Virus record (IMG/VR): IMGVR_UViG_3300036466_000081
Coordinates: 1-36,431 of that record
DNA length: 36,431 nt
Reading direction: 5' to 3' (one strand)
DNA from: a virus
Part shown: positions 20,503 to 29,176 of the stretch, in pieces
Numbering within the stretch: position 1 is the first letter of the stretch
How the letters are laid out: each line of letters starts with the position of its first letter
Made by a program: the position numbers and the translations under genes
Notes under the pieces: model-generated
Database searches by the model: none
Seen by the model: only the letters and a program-made list of their open reading frames with translations
Told to the model about the DNA's origin: nothing

Positions 20503-23028
20503 TTAGGTTGAATATCCATCACTATAACCGTTGCTATAAGCACCGCCAAGTGTGCCGCCATCGTATAAGTAAATGTCTGGATGATAATTTTTACCTGTAA
20601 TCTTAACACTTTTATCGTTTTGTGGGTCAATTGTTGAAGGAATAATCATCTGTGCCAAGTGTCTAGCCTCGTTCCCGAATGAAAATTCTGTCTTTAGCGC
20701 ACTGTTACCAGTATAAATCGGCTCTGTCGGTGCGGATTGCATGATGACTTTTTTATCGTCTGCGCCAGGTAAAACCCTGATAGATTCAACAGTCCCATCT
20801 CTGCGTTTAAGTTGGATATAGTGGTCATCTCCTGCCGTGAAAAACACAGGCTGAGATAACTGCAATGTTAACCCATCTTGCGCCACTACAAACCCATCAT
20901 AAGACGCAATGCGAGAGCCTTTGACCACGCTAATCGGGTCGCCTTCAATGGCGTATATTCCCTCTTGTGTGGCAGTAAACTCACAATTGACGCGCTGCAA
21001 TAGCTGCTTTTGTCTGATTCTGTGCGCCAGCCAGTAAGCTTGCTGGTAGTTGCGAACACCTTTGGATTCGACCTTCTCCGCATCAATGCCACCAGTTTCA
21101 GGGATTTTTATGGTTTCGCGGATGTTGGTATCTGGGTCAATATAGCTAAACTCCACAGAATCCTTGGCTTTACTGCCAAAGTTGCGCGTCCATTTATCTG
21201 AGCCTATTTTTGACCTGTGCGTAAACACCATAGATGGCCCACTAACAGGCTTTTCAAACTTCAAGCGAATCTCGGTGCCGCTTTCTCGGTAAATCTCGCT
21301 AAACACCGCCTTGGCTATCGTCTGCGCTATCGTCTGCGCCGTTTCTTCCTTGTCGTCAAACGTGTAGCAGAATTGCCCGGCTTGAATATCGTTAAAGTAT
21401 GTCTCAATGTCGTCTTGCACTTCTAGCAGTCTATCCATGCTGTCAGCAGACATGTCGATGTTGCCAATAAGTGGATCACGCATCAGCCTTATCAGCGATT
21501 GCACCGCCTGAGTGTTGGGAGTTTTAACGCTATCAAAAACACCGTTCCCCAGGTATTTATGCAGCATCTCAGTGGCAAGCACCTTGAGCTGTGGCTCTCT
21601 GATTGCTGTTGCCTGCGGCGTTGCCCTGCGCTTTGTATGGACGGTTGTCATATCACCATAATCAGGCGTAGTGTCGATGATTTGGCCATACAGGTCAGCA
21701 AACGTGAGCGCATCAGACACGCTGCCATCATAATCTTTGTCTAAATCGCTAGACCTGCGCACGCGCACGCGCACGGCTGATTGCGTTGGCAAGTCAACTA
21801 TCATTGAAATCCCAACCTGGTCGCGTGTTTTGTCGGACAACGTTTTGAATACGTCATAGACCAGGCCAATCGGATTGCCGCTATCATCGACAAATTGCCA
21901 CTGTAGCTGCGCCGTGACATCTGATGTGTTAAGCGCCGACTTGCCGCTATTGATGCGGTACATGCCCTGTCTTGCGATAATATTGGCCACTATTCGTTTT
22001 GGCTTGATAGTGCTAATTGTCGTCCAATCTGTGAATCCGACCTCTGCGCTGTCTGCTGGTGATATTGTGGCGCTGTTATTGGCGTCCATTGGCGCGTTGC
22101 CACCTGCTATCTGCTGCCACTGAGTAAGATTGCCGGAAACGTCAAGGCTAATGTCAGTTGTGGAGACCGCCAAAACCTCATAAGTGCCATCCAAAACAGC
22201 AGTACCAGATTTCACCGATGTTAGCTTTACGCTTTGGCCAACGGTGAATAGGTCGTCAAACTTCATTGAGCCGGTAGCCTCAACCAGCGCACCGACTGAG
22301 CCATTCAGCTGGCAAGTTACAGTAGCGTCAATCAGGTTTAGGTCATATTCGTTAGGCGCGCGCAGCTCTAGGCCGTCTACTGAGTTTGAGCGGATTGTTA
22401 TGAATAGCGGTTCATCAATCGGGTCGCCTATTTGCAGATAAGGCAATCCATTATTCGGAGTCGTAAACGGCTTGTAAAATGCAGCGCTTGAGCCTGACAC
22501 AGTGCTATAAAGCGTGTCTCCGTCTAAAACCCCGCTTTCTGGCGTGTCCACTTCACCGCGCGAAACGTAGTAATATCCATACTGAAACTGCTTATGGCTC
22601 AACTCGTCATAGATGTTGTATGACTGCATCAGGTCGCTAGGTATTGATTGCACAGTGCCGCAAATATCCCACACTCGATCGTATGCCCTTGGCTTGTTTG
22701 CTCGGTCACTGAGCGAGTTGTTTGCGCTGGCCGCCTGCTGGTTTGTTTTGGGTATCTCTGGAGTTGGGACTAAAAAACTAAATAATTTTTTTATTGGTTT
22801 AAATATAGCATCAGCAACCCCACCCCCTGCACCTTCGATAATGTGAAACTCGCCATCCTTGAGCATCGCTTCAACGTCTTGACTAATATCAATGCCGCCA
22901 ACAAAACAGCGAAACGGTACCCCGTCAGGAATATTATCAACAACAAATTCAGCAGGGCTTTCGCAATAGCTGGTTTTTTTGTCGTATTCGCCATTTGCTA
23001 AACGTCTGTAGTGATTAATTAGCGCCAA
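20503..23028 (-). CDS. Tail tip protein, J/TipJ-like host specificity factor
   Basis: The large tip protein sits after the DUF1833 and NlpC-like genes, exactly where lambda J lies. It has the early block VPFRCFVGGIDISQDVEAML, a hydrophobic Gly-Ala segment (about 70-90), then ANKPRAYDRVWDICGTVQSI, typical of J-like proteins, and a central barrel-rich part up to about residue 700 (SIRVLPGADDKKVIMQSAP). The upstream 48 codons of the open frame are a shadow of the preceding gene. I propose TTG 23028, giving 841 aa, with GAGAGGA upstream and a 10-nt overlap with the previous stop. Confidence 0.82.
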   Translation of the reverse strand: MALINHYRRLANGEYDKKTSYCESPAEFVVDNIPDGVPFRCFVGGIDISQDVEAMLKDGEFHIIEGAGGGVADAIFKPIKKLFSFLVPTPEIPKTNQQAASANNSLSDRANKPRAYDRVWDICGTVQSIPSDLMQSYNIYDELSHKQFQYGYYYVSRGEVDTPESGVLDGDTLYSTVSGSSAAFYKPFTTPNNGLPYLQIGDPIDEPLFITIRSNSVDGLELRAPNEYDLNLIDATVTCQLNGSVGALVEATGSMKFDDLFTVGQSVKLTSVKSGTAVLDGTYEVLAVSTTDISLDVSGNLTQWQQIAGGNAPMDANNSATISPADSAEVGFTDWTTISTIKPKRIVANIIARQGMYRINSGKSALNTSDVTAQLQWQFVDDSGNPIGLVYDVFKTLSDKTRDQVGISMIVDLPTQSAVRVRVRRSSDLDKDYDGSVSDALTFADLYGQIIDTTPDYGDMTTVHTKRRATPQATAIREPQLKVLATEMLHKYLGNGVFDSVKTPNTQAVQSLIRLMRDPLIGNIDMSADSMDRLLEVQDDIETYFNDIQAGQFCYTFDDKEETAQTIAQTIAKAVFSEIYRESGTEIRLKFEKPVSGPSMVFTHRSKIGSDKWTRNFGSKAKDSVEFSYIDPDTNIRETIKIPETGGIDAEKVESKGVRNYQQAYWLAHRIRQKQLLQRVNCEFTATQEGIYAIEGDPISVVKGSRIASYDGFVVAQDGLTLQLSQPVFFTAGDDHYIQLKRRDGTVESIRVLPGADDKKVIMQSAPTEPIYTGNSALKTEFSFGNEARHLAQMIIPSTIDPQNDKSVKITGKNYHPDIYLYDGGTLGGAYSNGYSDGYST

Positions 23029-23375
23029 AACTCTATCCTCTCGCAAACCCGTTGCAATGATTCTAGCGAATCTAAGCGAACTTGTCGCGCGTTGCGGTCG
23101 CAGTGGCTTACATCGCCGTCGAGGTAAACGCCTGAGTGCCAACGGCCATCGCTCAGCATTAACACAGCGCAAAGGTCATCTGGTTCGCTTGATTGCTCTA
23201 GTCCCTTCGTGTTGCTGTGAGCCGCCTCGAAAGTCTCATTTGACAGCTCTGGAGACGTGCAATCGAAATCAGGGGTGTCTAGACCAAAGTCTTTACGCAC
23301 GTTTATGACATGGTGCCAACAGTTTCTTGTTTCGAAGCAGTAGGCTAGGCCGGTATATTCAGATAGCGGATTCAT
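23019..23375 (-). CDS. NlpC/P60-like tail tip peptidase (lambda K position)
   Basis: Started at ATG 23375 (MNPLSEYTGLAYCFETRNCW), which overlaps the upstream stop as ATGA; the frame opens nine codons earlier in the neighbouring gene. The catalytic-type Cys is in RNCWHHVINVRKDFGLD (about residue 19) and the His in RWHSGVYLDGDVSHCDR (about 83), matching the shape of phage C40 peptidases that assist DNA entry or tail assembly. At 118 aa it is short. A nearby acidic insert (SSEPDDLCAVLML) is typical. Its order between DUF1833 and the J-like protein supports the call. Confidence 0.82.
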   Translation of the reverse strand: MNPLSEYTGLAYCFETRNCWHHVINVRKDFGLDTPDFDCTSPELSNETFEAAHSNTKGLEQSSEPDDLCAVLMLSDGRWHSGVYLDGDVSHCDRNARQVRLDSLESLQRVCERIEFWR

Positions 23376-23890
23376 GCCAAAAGCCCTCGAATCAGCGGGC
23401 ACAGGTCTGGAGTCAATATCAAGCCGGTGCCGCGGCTGTTCAGCTTTGGTGATGACACCTCAGCCGTGAACGTGCCTTTGCCCTGGTTAATGTCCTGCGC
23501 TTCATACTCAATTGGTCCAATTGCTGGATAGCTCAAATCTGTAGGCAAATACTCGCGATAAATCAAAGTCGGCAATATGGTGCTATCAAGCGGTATCAAA
23601 TCAAGCTCAGCGTCAAGCGTGTTATCAACGTCAGCAGCCGTAAGCGTTGCTGACTGATTCATGTCTGCATTGTTGGCCGCATTCTTAGTGCTGATTTTTG
23701 CCGCTGTGAATGTTACCTGTGTCGTGCCATCTTCTAGGTAGGCAGTTAAATCCACCATGTCGTTAACCAGATAATAACGCTTCGACATTAGCGGATGATA
23801 GATTTCCCAAGTTTTTAGCGGCTCGTCTACGCCTTCTGGATTTGACGCCAGCTTTAAGCGATAGGCTTCCGCGACTGATTGTTGTGTCAT
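23372..23890 (-). CDS. DUF1833 minor tail protein (lambda L position)
   Basis: The 172-aa protein carries the DUF1833 pattern: VAEAYRLKLASNPEGVDEPLKTWEIYHP at the start, a beta-rich middle (LVNDMVDLTAYLEDGTTQV), and the end SSPKLNSRGTGLILTPDLCPLIRGLL, where a Pro/Cys-containing tail is usual. In siphoviruses it is the equivalent of gpL and links the tape measure tip to the J-like protein. It lies between a gpM-like gene and the NlpC-like gene. The GTAGGTGATG site precedes ATG 23890. Confidence 0.85.
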   Translation of the reverse strand: MTQQSVAEAYRLKLASNPEGVDEPLKTWEIYHPLMSKRYYLVNDMVDLTAYLEDGTTQVTFTAAKISTKNAANNADMNQSATLTAADVDNTLDAELDLIPLDSTILPTLIYREYLPTDLSYPAIGPIEYEAQDINQGKGTFTAEVSSPKLNSRGTGLILTPDLCPLIRGLLA

Positions 23891-23898
23891 ATCATCAC

Positions 23899-24387
23899 CT
23901 ACAAGTCGTTAATAAAATCAGGAGTAGTGCAATAAATGGCGTAGTAATCAAGAAACGCTGGCAGTGTTTCGCCGTATTGATCGTATAGGTCAACCAGCGA
24001 ATCACCAAACTCTGTTGGGTCTTGAATGCTAGTGCGCTCTGCTGTGGCAGTGAACGACACGTAATAATAAACATCGGTTTGCGTGGTGATGTTAACATTA
24101 GTTGTCATTTGAACTAAATGCTCTTCAATGCCGTTTCCGCTGTCTAAGTCCATCAGAAACCGGTCAGCACCGCCGCTAATGCGATTCAGGAAGTTTTGAA
24201 AAACCTGCAAGCCAAGCTTTGACACAACCAAGTTGACTTGAATCGGCACTGGCTCATAAAACGTATCACGTGCTTGCCGTGGAGAGCCACCCTGCACCTG
24301 CGACCTGAAAACATTGCTGCCGCGGGAATAGCTGTATCCACGGTTAACGACTGGCTTTAGTGTTGAAGGGAATTTGAAATCGCTCAT
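23899..24387 (-). CDS. Minor tail protein, gpM position
   Basis: The 162-aa protein lies directly after the tape measure gene, as lambda M does. The start MSDFKFPSTLKPVVNRGYSY followed by GSPRQARDTFYEPVPIQVNLVV and a beta-rich body (NVNITTQTDVYYYVSFTATA) fits distal tail proteins of this position. I do not recognise a named family. A GGGCTTAAT leader gives a modest ribosome site. Confidence 0.7.
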   Translation of the reverse strand: MSDFKFPSTLKPVVNRGYSYSRGSNVFRSQVQGGSPRQARDTFYEPVPIQVNLVVSKLGLQVFQNFLNRISGGADRFLMDLDSGNGIEEHLVQMTTNVNITTQTDVYYYVSFTATAERTSIQDPTEFGDSLVDLYDQYGETLPAFLDYYAIYCTTPDFINDL

Positions 24388-24388
24388 A

Positions 24389-26503
24389 TTAAGCCCTCAA
24401 AGACTTTGAAAACATAGAATCAGGGTCTAGCGCCCTATCACTCATAAACTCTTCAATACGCAGCAACCAAGAGCCGTCATCTTGTTGCTCCATGCTTGTG
24501 TTATCAACTCTGCCGCTGGTCTGATTCAAAATTGTGATGTTAGGGGCTTGATTCGTTTGATTCTGCCCCATAATGTCACGCATTTGTGCAGCAGTGCGAG
24601 CACGTGATGAGCCTGAAGGGACGATAACCTCTGCCTTTCCGCGCTCAGCCATTTGGTAAGCGCTGCCGCCAATCATTGTGCCGCCTTGCTCCCTTGCTGA
24701 GCGAATCGCTGCAACGTTGGCCATACCTGCCACTATTGCGGCACCAGCAGCGGCAGCGCCAAGAACAGGGCCAACATATGGGATGCTGGCCATTGCTGAA
24801 TAAGCGCCAGTGGCTGCTTGATAAGTGTTAATGATAGCTGATGTTATTGCAGACGCTTTATAGATAGATGATTGCTCGCCAAGGCTTGATTTTAAGTCCT
24901 GCGTCATTTGTCTCTGCGCCGTGATACCATCATCAATCTGTTTTTCTTTTTGTTCAGCTTGAGCCTTAGTGGCTGCAATCTCAGCCTTGCGTTGTTCGTC
25001 TCTGTTCTTTGACTCAATATCCAAATATTTGTTTTGCAGCTCTGCGCGTTGTATTACTGCGTTGGTCTGTATCTCAGTTAGCGCATCTTGATACTGCTGC
25101 TCACTGATTAAAGCCGCGTTTTTGTACTCAAGCAGTTTTGCCTGCTTTGCTGCCTCCTGAGCGTCAATCAGTTCCATTTCGTTAAGGTTTGCTTGCCTTA
25201 GCTGCTCAAGATATGCTTCTGCTTGTTTTTGCTGTGCGGCAGTGCCGCCACCACCTACGTCAGTGCCGCCACCAGCAGGCGCAACGCTGAACTGTGACAA
25301 ATCAATGCTTGTATTGTCATTGTCGTAAGCATTTCTGAGTTCGTTTGCTTTTGCAATCTCGTCTTGCAACTTGCTAATGCGCTTGTCTCGCTCGGCAAGA
25401 AACACTGAGTTTGTATCAATAACGTTTTTATCAATCGTGTCGAATTGGTTTTGATACTTAGCCCTGAACTCGTCAATCGTTAGCAGCCAGTTCTCTGGCT
25501 TTAGCGCCTCAGCCCAAACTTTCGTTTTATCAATGAATCCTGCCACTTCGACAGTTGCGACCTGCACTATTGCGCGAATATTTGCGGGGAATTGCCAGAA
25601 AGCATCTGACATAAGTCTTGATGATTCGTTGGCACTTAGCCCAAAGTCCATCAGTTTTTGATTAATGAAAATGCTCGCATCATTAACAGCGGCTTTAATG
25701 TCTTTGGTTGTTTCTTCCCATTGATTGCCCCACGCCATGATAAGGCCAAGCGCTTGCCCGGATGAAATGGCCGCCGATAGCTCATTAACAGCCTTGGTTG
25801 CAGAGATAACTTGGTCTTGAATGATGCCGCCAGCGCCTTGACTTGAAATAGCCCTAAACAGCCCGTCCCAAGAATCTGAAAGATTACTAATAGCTCCGTC
25901 AAGTGTTGCCATGCGGTTTGACATTGCGCCAGCAAAGTTATTCTCACCAATTCCCTGCAAGTAGCCCTCAATCGCAGCAGAGTTTTTGGCGACCGTTGTC
26001 GTGACGCCTTGGAATGTAAAGGATACCTGGTCACCTTGTTGCTTGGCCTTGATGCCAAATTCTTTTAGGCGCTCAAATTCAAACGTGGTCGCATCAGCTA
26101 CAGCCTCAATCATTTGATTCAGGTCTTTACCCATTGCTGCCGCTGTATTGCCGTAAGCCGTAAGCGCCTTTTGGCTTGGGGTAAGTCCAAGCGATACCAG
26201 CTTAGTAAATGCTGTTACTGATTGATCTAGCGCGTATGGAGTGGATGCCGCGAATTTTGAAAGCTCACCGAATGCAGCGTTGGCATTTTCCATGCTGCCA
26301 GTCATCGTGACTAAGCTGGCCTTGAGTACATCAGTTTGACGAGAAACGGTTACCAACTTACTAAGCGCTGCGCCAGCAGAAGCAAGCCCTGTGATCGCAC
26401 CTGTGGCTTTTACTGCTGCTCCAGTTAGCGAGCTTAGCCCCGTGGCAGTAGATGAAACCCCTTCACCCTTAACCCGAACAATTAGGCTTGCAATATCGGC
26501 CAT
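24389..26503 (-). CDS. Tail tape measure protein
   Basis: The 704-aa protein sets tail length. The start MADIASLIVRVKGEGVSSTA, the block LKASLVTMTGSMENANAAFG, and the tape-measure N-terminal ending ATTFEFERLKEFGIKAKQQG...NFAGAMSNRMATLDGAISNL are typical of the TIGR02675-like domain. A long helical, Lys/Gln/Glu-rich part (about 390-540) and a hydrophobic Ala/Gly segment (about 575-605: VGPVLGAAAAGAAIVAGMAN) follow, the latter a likely membrane-crossing portion during DNA injection. Its length (about 700 aa) predicts a tail of roughly 100 nm by the usual 1.5 A per residue rule. GAGAGGTG ribosome site. Confidence 0.93.
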   Translation of the reverse strand: MADIASLIVRVKGEGVSSTATGLSSLTGAAVKATGAITGLASAGAALSKLVTVSRQTDVLKASLVTMTGSMENANAAFGELSKFAASTPYALDQSVTAFTKLVSLGLTPSQKALTAYGNTAAAMGKDLNQMIEAVADATTFEFERLKEFGIKAKQQGDQVSFTFQGVTTTVAKNSAAIEGYLQGIGENNFAGAMSNRMATLDGAISNLSDSWDGLFRAISSQGAGGIIQDQVISATKAVNELSAAISSGQALGLIMAWGNQWEETTKDIKAAVNDASIFINQKLMDFGLSANESSRLMSDAFWQFPANIRAIVQVATVEVAGFIDKTKVWAEALKPENWLLTIDEFRAKYQNQFDTIDKNVIDTNSVFLAERDKRISKLQDEIAKANELRNAYDNDNTSIDLSQFSVAPAGGGTDVGGGGTAAQQKQAEAYLEQLRQANLNEMELIDAQEAAKQAKLLEYKNAALISEQQYQDALTEIQTNAVIQRAELQNKYLDIESKNRDEQRKAEIAATKAQAEQKEKQIDDGITAQRQMTQDLKSSLGEQSSIYKASAITSAIINTYQAATGAYSAMASIPYVGPVLGAAAAGAAIVAGMANVAAIRSAREQGGTMIGGSAYQMAERGKAEVIVPSGSSRARTAAQMRDIMGQNQTNQAPNITILNQTSGRVDNTSMEQQDDGSWLLRIEEFMSDRALDPDSMFSKSLRA

Positions 26504-26872
26504 TTATTTCACCTCTCTCATCTCAAATATTGCATCAATATCCATAATTGTCTCGATTTCGCTTGATGTCGGTTGCCAGTTAACTAAGCGCGAATAGCTC
26601 TCAATTTCTGCGTAACTAAGCGCCGCTCTTGACACTAATGTTACCACATCAGCGCCATAGCAAACACCAAACCGCAATCTCTTGTAGTGGCCGTACAAAA
26701 GCGCCATATCCTCTGGAAAGTCTGGCGATTGTCTTTGCTGCTGCTCTGGGGGTTTTTCGATTACCCCCATCGCTACAAGAGCCTCGTTATGCGCATCACT
26801 TATTGCGTCAAACTTAGATAGATTCTGTTTCTCGCCCCACTCCCACGCGCAATATTCAAGCAGGGCTTTTAC
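26504..26872 (-). CDS. T extension of the tail assembly chaperone, made by -1 frameshift
   Basis: This frame is open without a stop from the slippery site to 26504: 122 codons read VKALLEYCAWEWGEKQNLSK and then pass into MGVIEKPPEQQQRQ and the DUF1799-like SPDFPEDMALLYGHYKRLRFG. The ATG at 26770 has no ribosome site, which argues that the region is expressed only as a fusion. The fusion with the G frame would have 262 aa. By analogy with lambda gpGT it chaperones the tape measure protein onto the growing tail. Confidence 0.85.
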   Translation of the reverse strand, partial: VKALLEYCAWEWGEKQNLSKFDAISDAHNEALVAMGVIEKPPEQQQRQSPDFPEDMALLYGHYKRLRFGVCYGADVVTLVSRAALSYAEIESYSRLVNWQPTSSEIETIMDIDAIFEMREVK

Positions 26873-27291
26873 TTTTTTTGGTGTTCACCGAGCGCTTTGT
26901 AAAACTCATCGCGTATTTGCAGCGTTAACGATGGCATGACGTCAAGCAACTGAGACAACGTATCTGCGCTAAACTCATCATCAAAATCCCAGCCATCGAC
27001 CAATTCAATCGCAAATGCTTTGTGAAGCTTTAGCACTTCGATGCCATGTTTAACGTTGTACTCGCCAAAATCCTTGGCAGCTTCGCACTCGTCTTTGAGT
27101 GCTTCGTTGTCTTTTTCGAATCGTTCATCAAATAGCTTTAGCAACCGATGGTAGCGGGTAAGCGCTAGGCTTGTATCATCAGAGCCAACTGCTTTCAGCG
27201 TTAAGTGATTTCCGCTTGGCTCATCACCGACCATCACCGGCACTTTGCGGCCATTGCTTTCTGCTTGCTTCAATAAATCTGCTAATTTCAC
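26869..27291 (-). CDS. Tail assembly chaperone G
   Basis: The 140-aa protein MKLADLLKQAESNGRKVPVM begins at a GTG (27291) with GGAG eight bases upstream. A helical acidic body (ERFEKDNEALKDECEAAKDF, AIELVDGWDFDDEFSADTLS) is typical of gpG-type chaperones. It ends at a stop three bases past the AAAAAAG slippery site, so most ribosomes make G alone and a minority make G-T. Confidence 0.85.
   Translation of the reverse strand: MKLADLLKQAESNGRKVPVMVGDEPSGNHLTLKAVGSDDTSLALTRYHRLLKLFDERFEKDNEALKDECEAAKDFGEYNVKHGIEVLKLHKAFAIELVDGWDFDDEFSADTLSQLLDVMPSLTLQIRDEFYKALGEHQKK
26872..26878 (-). other. Slippery heptamer A AAA AAG for -1 frameshifting
   Basis: In the G frame the end reads CAC CAA AAA AAG TAA. 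The heptamer A AAA AAG lies in the correct phase and is one of the most efficient -1 slip sites known in E. coli (used in dnaX). After slipping, the next codon is GTA and the new frame stays open for 122 codons. A stem candidate (GCCC with GGGC, about 5-40 nt downstream) could stimulate it. Confidence 0.88.
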
Positions 27292-27349
27292 GTTGTCGTC
27301 TCCATGTTGTTGACTGTAACAGTGTAGCTATAAGCATCAGCAAATTGAA

Positions 27350-27389
27350 TTTAAATAAATGTTGACAGCAGCAAATGATGAGCTAGAAT
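27350..27389 (+). promoter_or_regulatory. Promoter of the plus-strand cassette in the tail operon
   Basis: TTTAAATAAATGTTGACA (27350-27367) provides an AT-rich upstream element and the -35 box; TAGAAT (27384-27389) follows after 16 nt. The 18-bp block is identical to the one at 548-565 on the other strand. Confidence 0.85.
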
Positions 27390-27393
27390 GATG

Positions 27394-27407
27394 TCAATTA
27401 ATGTTGA
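27394..27407. promoter_or_regulatory. Operator-like TCAA-N6-TTGA repeat
   Basis: TCAATTAATGTTGA begins 5 nt after the -10 box and runs into TAA, giving TTGATAA. It has the same spacing as the element at 12580-12593 and covers the expected start of transcription, so a repressor here would silence the cassette. Confidence 0.55.
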
Positions 27408-27428
27408 TAACCAAAAAGGAACCACAAA

Positions 27429-27821
27429 ATGAACGCAGCACAAAAACACGCCCAAGAAATCCTGCCGCTAGTCACGGCGCAGGCCAATGGTGAAGTTATT
27501 CAGCAGTACGTTGATTCTAATGGCTGGATTGATTGCACAGACCCAGTCGCATTTGTTCATGGCTGCAAGTACCGCATCAAGCCGCGCACGATTATTGTTA
27601 ACGGGTTTGAAGTGCCGGAGCCGATGCGTGAACGACCTAGAGATGGTGATACCTACTTCTGCCCTCATGCATCATCAATTGACATGTACGGATTTGCAGA
27701 CTGGGAAGAGTGCGCTGTGGATTTGGTGCGCCTAAAAAGAGGCCTCTGCCACTCAACCAAAGAAGCAGCCATTGCACACGCTAAGGCGATGTTGGGGATT
27801 TGTCCTAAGGATGGTGAGTGA
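27429..27821 (+). CDS. Accessory (moron) protein, 130 aa
   Basis: The gene runs against the surrounding tail operon and has its own promoter, the definition of a moron. RBS AAAGGAACC precedes ATG 27429. The N-terminal half (AQEILPLVTAQANGEVIQQY, DPVAFVHGCKYRIKPRT) and the C-terminal half (VNGFEVPEPMRERPRDGDTY to RGLCHSTKEAAIAHAKAML) look like two modules; the latter (NGFEVPEP...GLCH.T.EAAIAHAKA) recurs in many enteric phage proteins of unknown role. It may alter the host or block other phages, but no mechanism is visible. Confidence 0.75.
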   Translation: MNAAQKHAQEILPLVTAQANGEVIQQYVDSNGWIDCTDPVAFVHGCKYRIKPRTIIVNGFEVPEPMRERPRDGDTYFCPHASSIDMYGFADWEECAVDLVRLKRGLCHSTKEAAIAHAKAMLGICPKDGE

Positions 27822-27985
27822 TGCTTAAAAAATACTATACGTATGAAGCGATAATAGACGGGACTGTTCTCGGCTCTGGAGTTATTGCGGTTTGGTTTTG
27901 GCAATCGCCTGTAAAGGCTCACAGGCTTGTAACAGAAATGCTTGGTGAAGGTGTGCAGCAAATAAATTTCAGGCCAATAAAATAG
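27821..27985 (+). CDS. 54-aa second protein of the moron cassette
   Basis: This ORF was missed by a 60-residue cut-off. Its ATG overlaps the stop of the 130-aa gene by one base (TGATG) after a GGTGAG ribosome site. The sequence MLKKYYTYEAIIDGTVLGSG continues VIAVWFWQSPVKAHRLVTEM and ends in a basic tail. It is a compact soluble alpha/beta pattern with aromatic residues (no convincing membrane segment). It ends 28 bases before the tail tube stop; no terminator is obvious. Confidence 0.7.
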   Translation: MLKKYYTYEAIIDGTVLGSGVIAVWFWQSPVKAHRLVTEMLGEGVQQINFRPIK

Positions 27986-28013
27986 TCGCACTTCCCTGTG
28001 CTTATCCAAAACC

Positions 28014-29174
28014 TTAGTAAACTATGCGCTGGATGACGATTGACGATTCCAGCGCGCTACCAGTGGCCTGGCCTTCAATTGATACAGTCACGGATTCTGG
28101 GCCACCAATCTCAGGTGTTGCAGAAGTCATGCGAGCATTGCGCAGAGTGAACGACATGGCACCACTAACGCCAGTCAGAACGCTTGTGAACTCTGTTTCA
28201 GCCTCAGCTATAAACTTTTCAACCATAGTTAAATCGTAAAGCTTGCCAGCTAGTGAGAATGTGTTGTTTGCTCGACCACGCTCAACGAATGCAACTGACT
28301 TGTTGCCAAGCTCAAACTGCGCGCTTGTCTCGTTGTCGTTGGTGATTGTGAACGTGTCAATAAGCTCAAGCGGCGTAACGCCTTCAAACGCTGTGACGTC
28401 AACAGATGCGAATGGATCGGCGTCAAAGTTCACTGTGAACGTTGAGCCAGCTGGCAAACCGGTCAGCACTTCTTGACTCAGACCAATGAACGGGAATGAG
28501 CCAGTAACCATTGCGTTAACAGCTTGCTCAATGGTGAATCCGGTAAACTCAACGCCGCGAGTAATCACGTAAGCGTCAGGATTGCCGCACTTGCCTTTGA
28601 ACCAAGTCAGGATTGAAACCGATTTACACAGATTGCCAGTTTCAAGCTTGTCAGCTGTTGCAAAATCTGTGCTAGAGCCTGTTTCATTGGTCAGAGTGTG
28701 CTGGATGCCTGCGCCGGTGATAACCAGAGCTGTGACGGTGGTTGCAATAAACGGCTTAGCGTTATCACCAGTAAGCTCTGGGAAATAAACCAAATCGCCG
28801 ACCTCTGCGACAGCTGTGAAATCGCCTGCGCTGCGAGTGAACGTCTTAGCGTTAGCGTCAACTGAGACTGTTAGCCCAGCATCGGTATCACCAGCAACCC
28901 AATCAGACGTCATTGCATTGGCCAGCAGCTCATCCTGTGACGATTGGCTCAGCTCTATAGCGTACTCACCGGTGACTTGCTCGTTACCAGTGCGAATCGC
29001 ATTAACTTCACGCCCATTATCAAGCTCGTTAGACACCAAAGCGTCGCGAGTGATTGCAGGAATGCCGCCTGTGGAGCGCAGAGGCGACCACGATGGGTTT
29101 TCAGGCGTAACACCTGGTGTTGTTTCGACTACATAAAACTGAGCGGTTGTCGCGCCCTTATATGGTTGGGCCAT
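28014..29174 (-). CDS. Major tail tube protein
   Basis: The 386-aa protein starts at the ATG at 29174 (MAQPYKGATTAQFYVVETTP), where GAGG lies eight bases upstream; the ATG at 29180 is too close to that site. It is beta-rich with repeated VTALVITGAGIQHTL and ASVDVTAFEGVTPLELIDTF type strands and a long insertion, which suits a tail tube subunit with an extra Ig-like domain (about 90-180). The position between terminator and chaperone genes is standard for the tube. This is the most abundant tail protein, hence the strong expression expected. Confidence 0.85.
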   Translation of the reverse strand: MAQPYKGATTAQFYVVETTPGVTPENPSWSPLRSTGGIPAITRDALVSNELDNGREVNAIRTGNEQVTGEYAIELSQSSQDELLANAMTSDWVAGDTDAGLTVSVDANAKTFTRSAGDFTAVAEVGDLVYFPELTGDNAKPFIATTVTALVITGAGIQHTLTNETGSSTDFATADKLETGNLCKSVSILTWFKGKCGNPDAYVITRGVEFTGFTIEQAVNAMVTGSFPFIGLSQEVLTGLPAGSTFTVNFDADPFASVDVTAFEGVTPLELIDTFTITNDNETSAQFELGNKSVAFVERGRANNTFSLAGKLYDLTMVEKFIAEAETEFTSVLTGVSGAMSFTLRNARMTSATPEIGGPESVTVSIEGQATGSALESSIVIQRIVY

Positions 29175-29176
29175 AA

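Noticed and set aside
23028-23172. N-terminal 48 codons of the J-like frame
   Set aside because: They are an Arg-rich shadow of the NlpC-like gene and not typical of J-like proteins.
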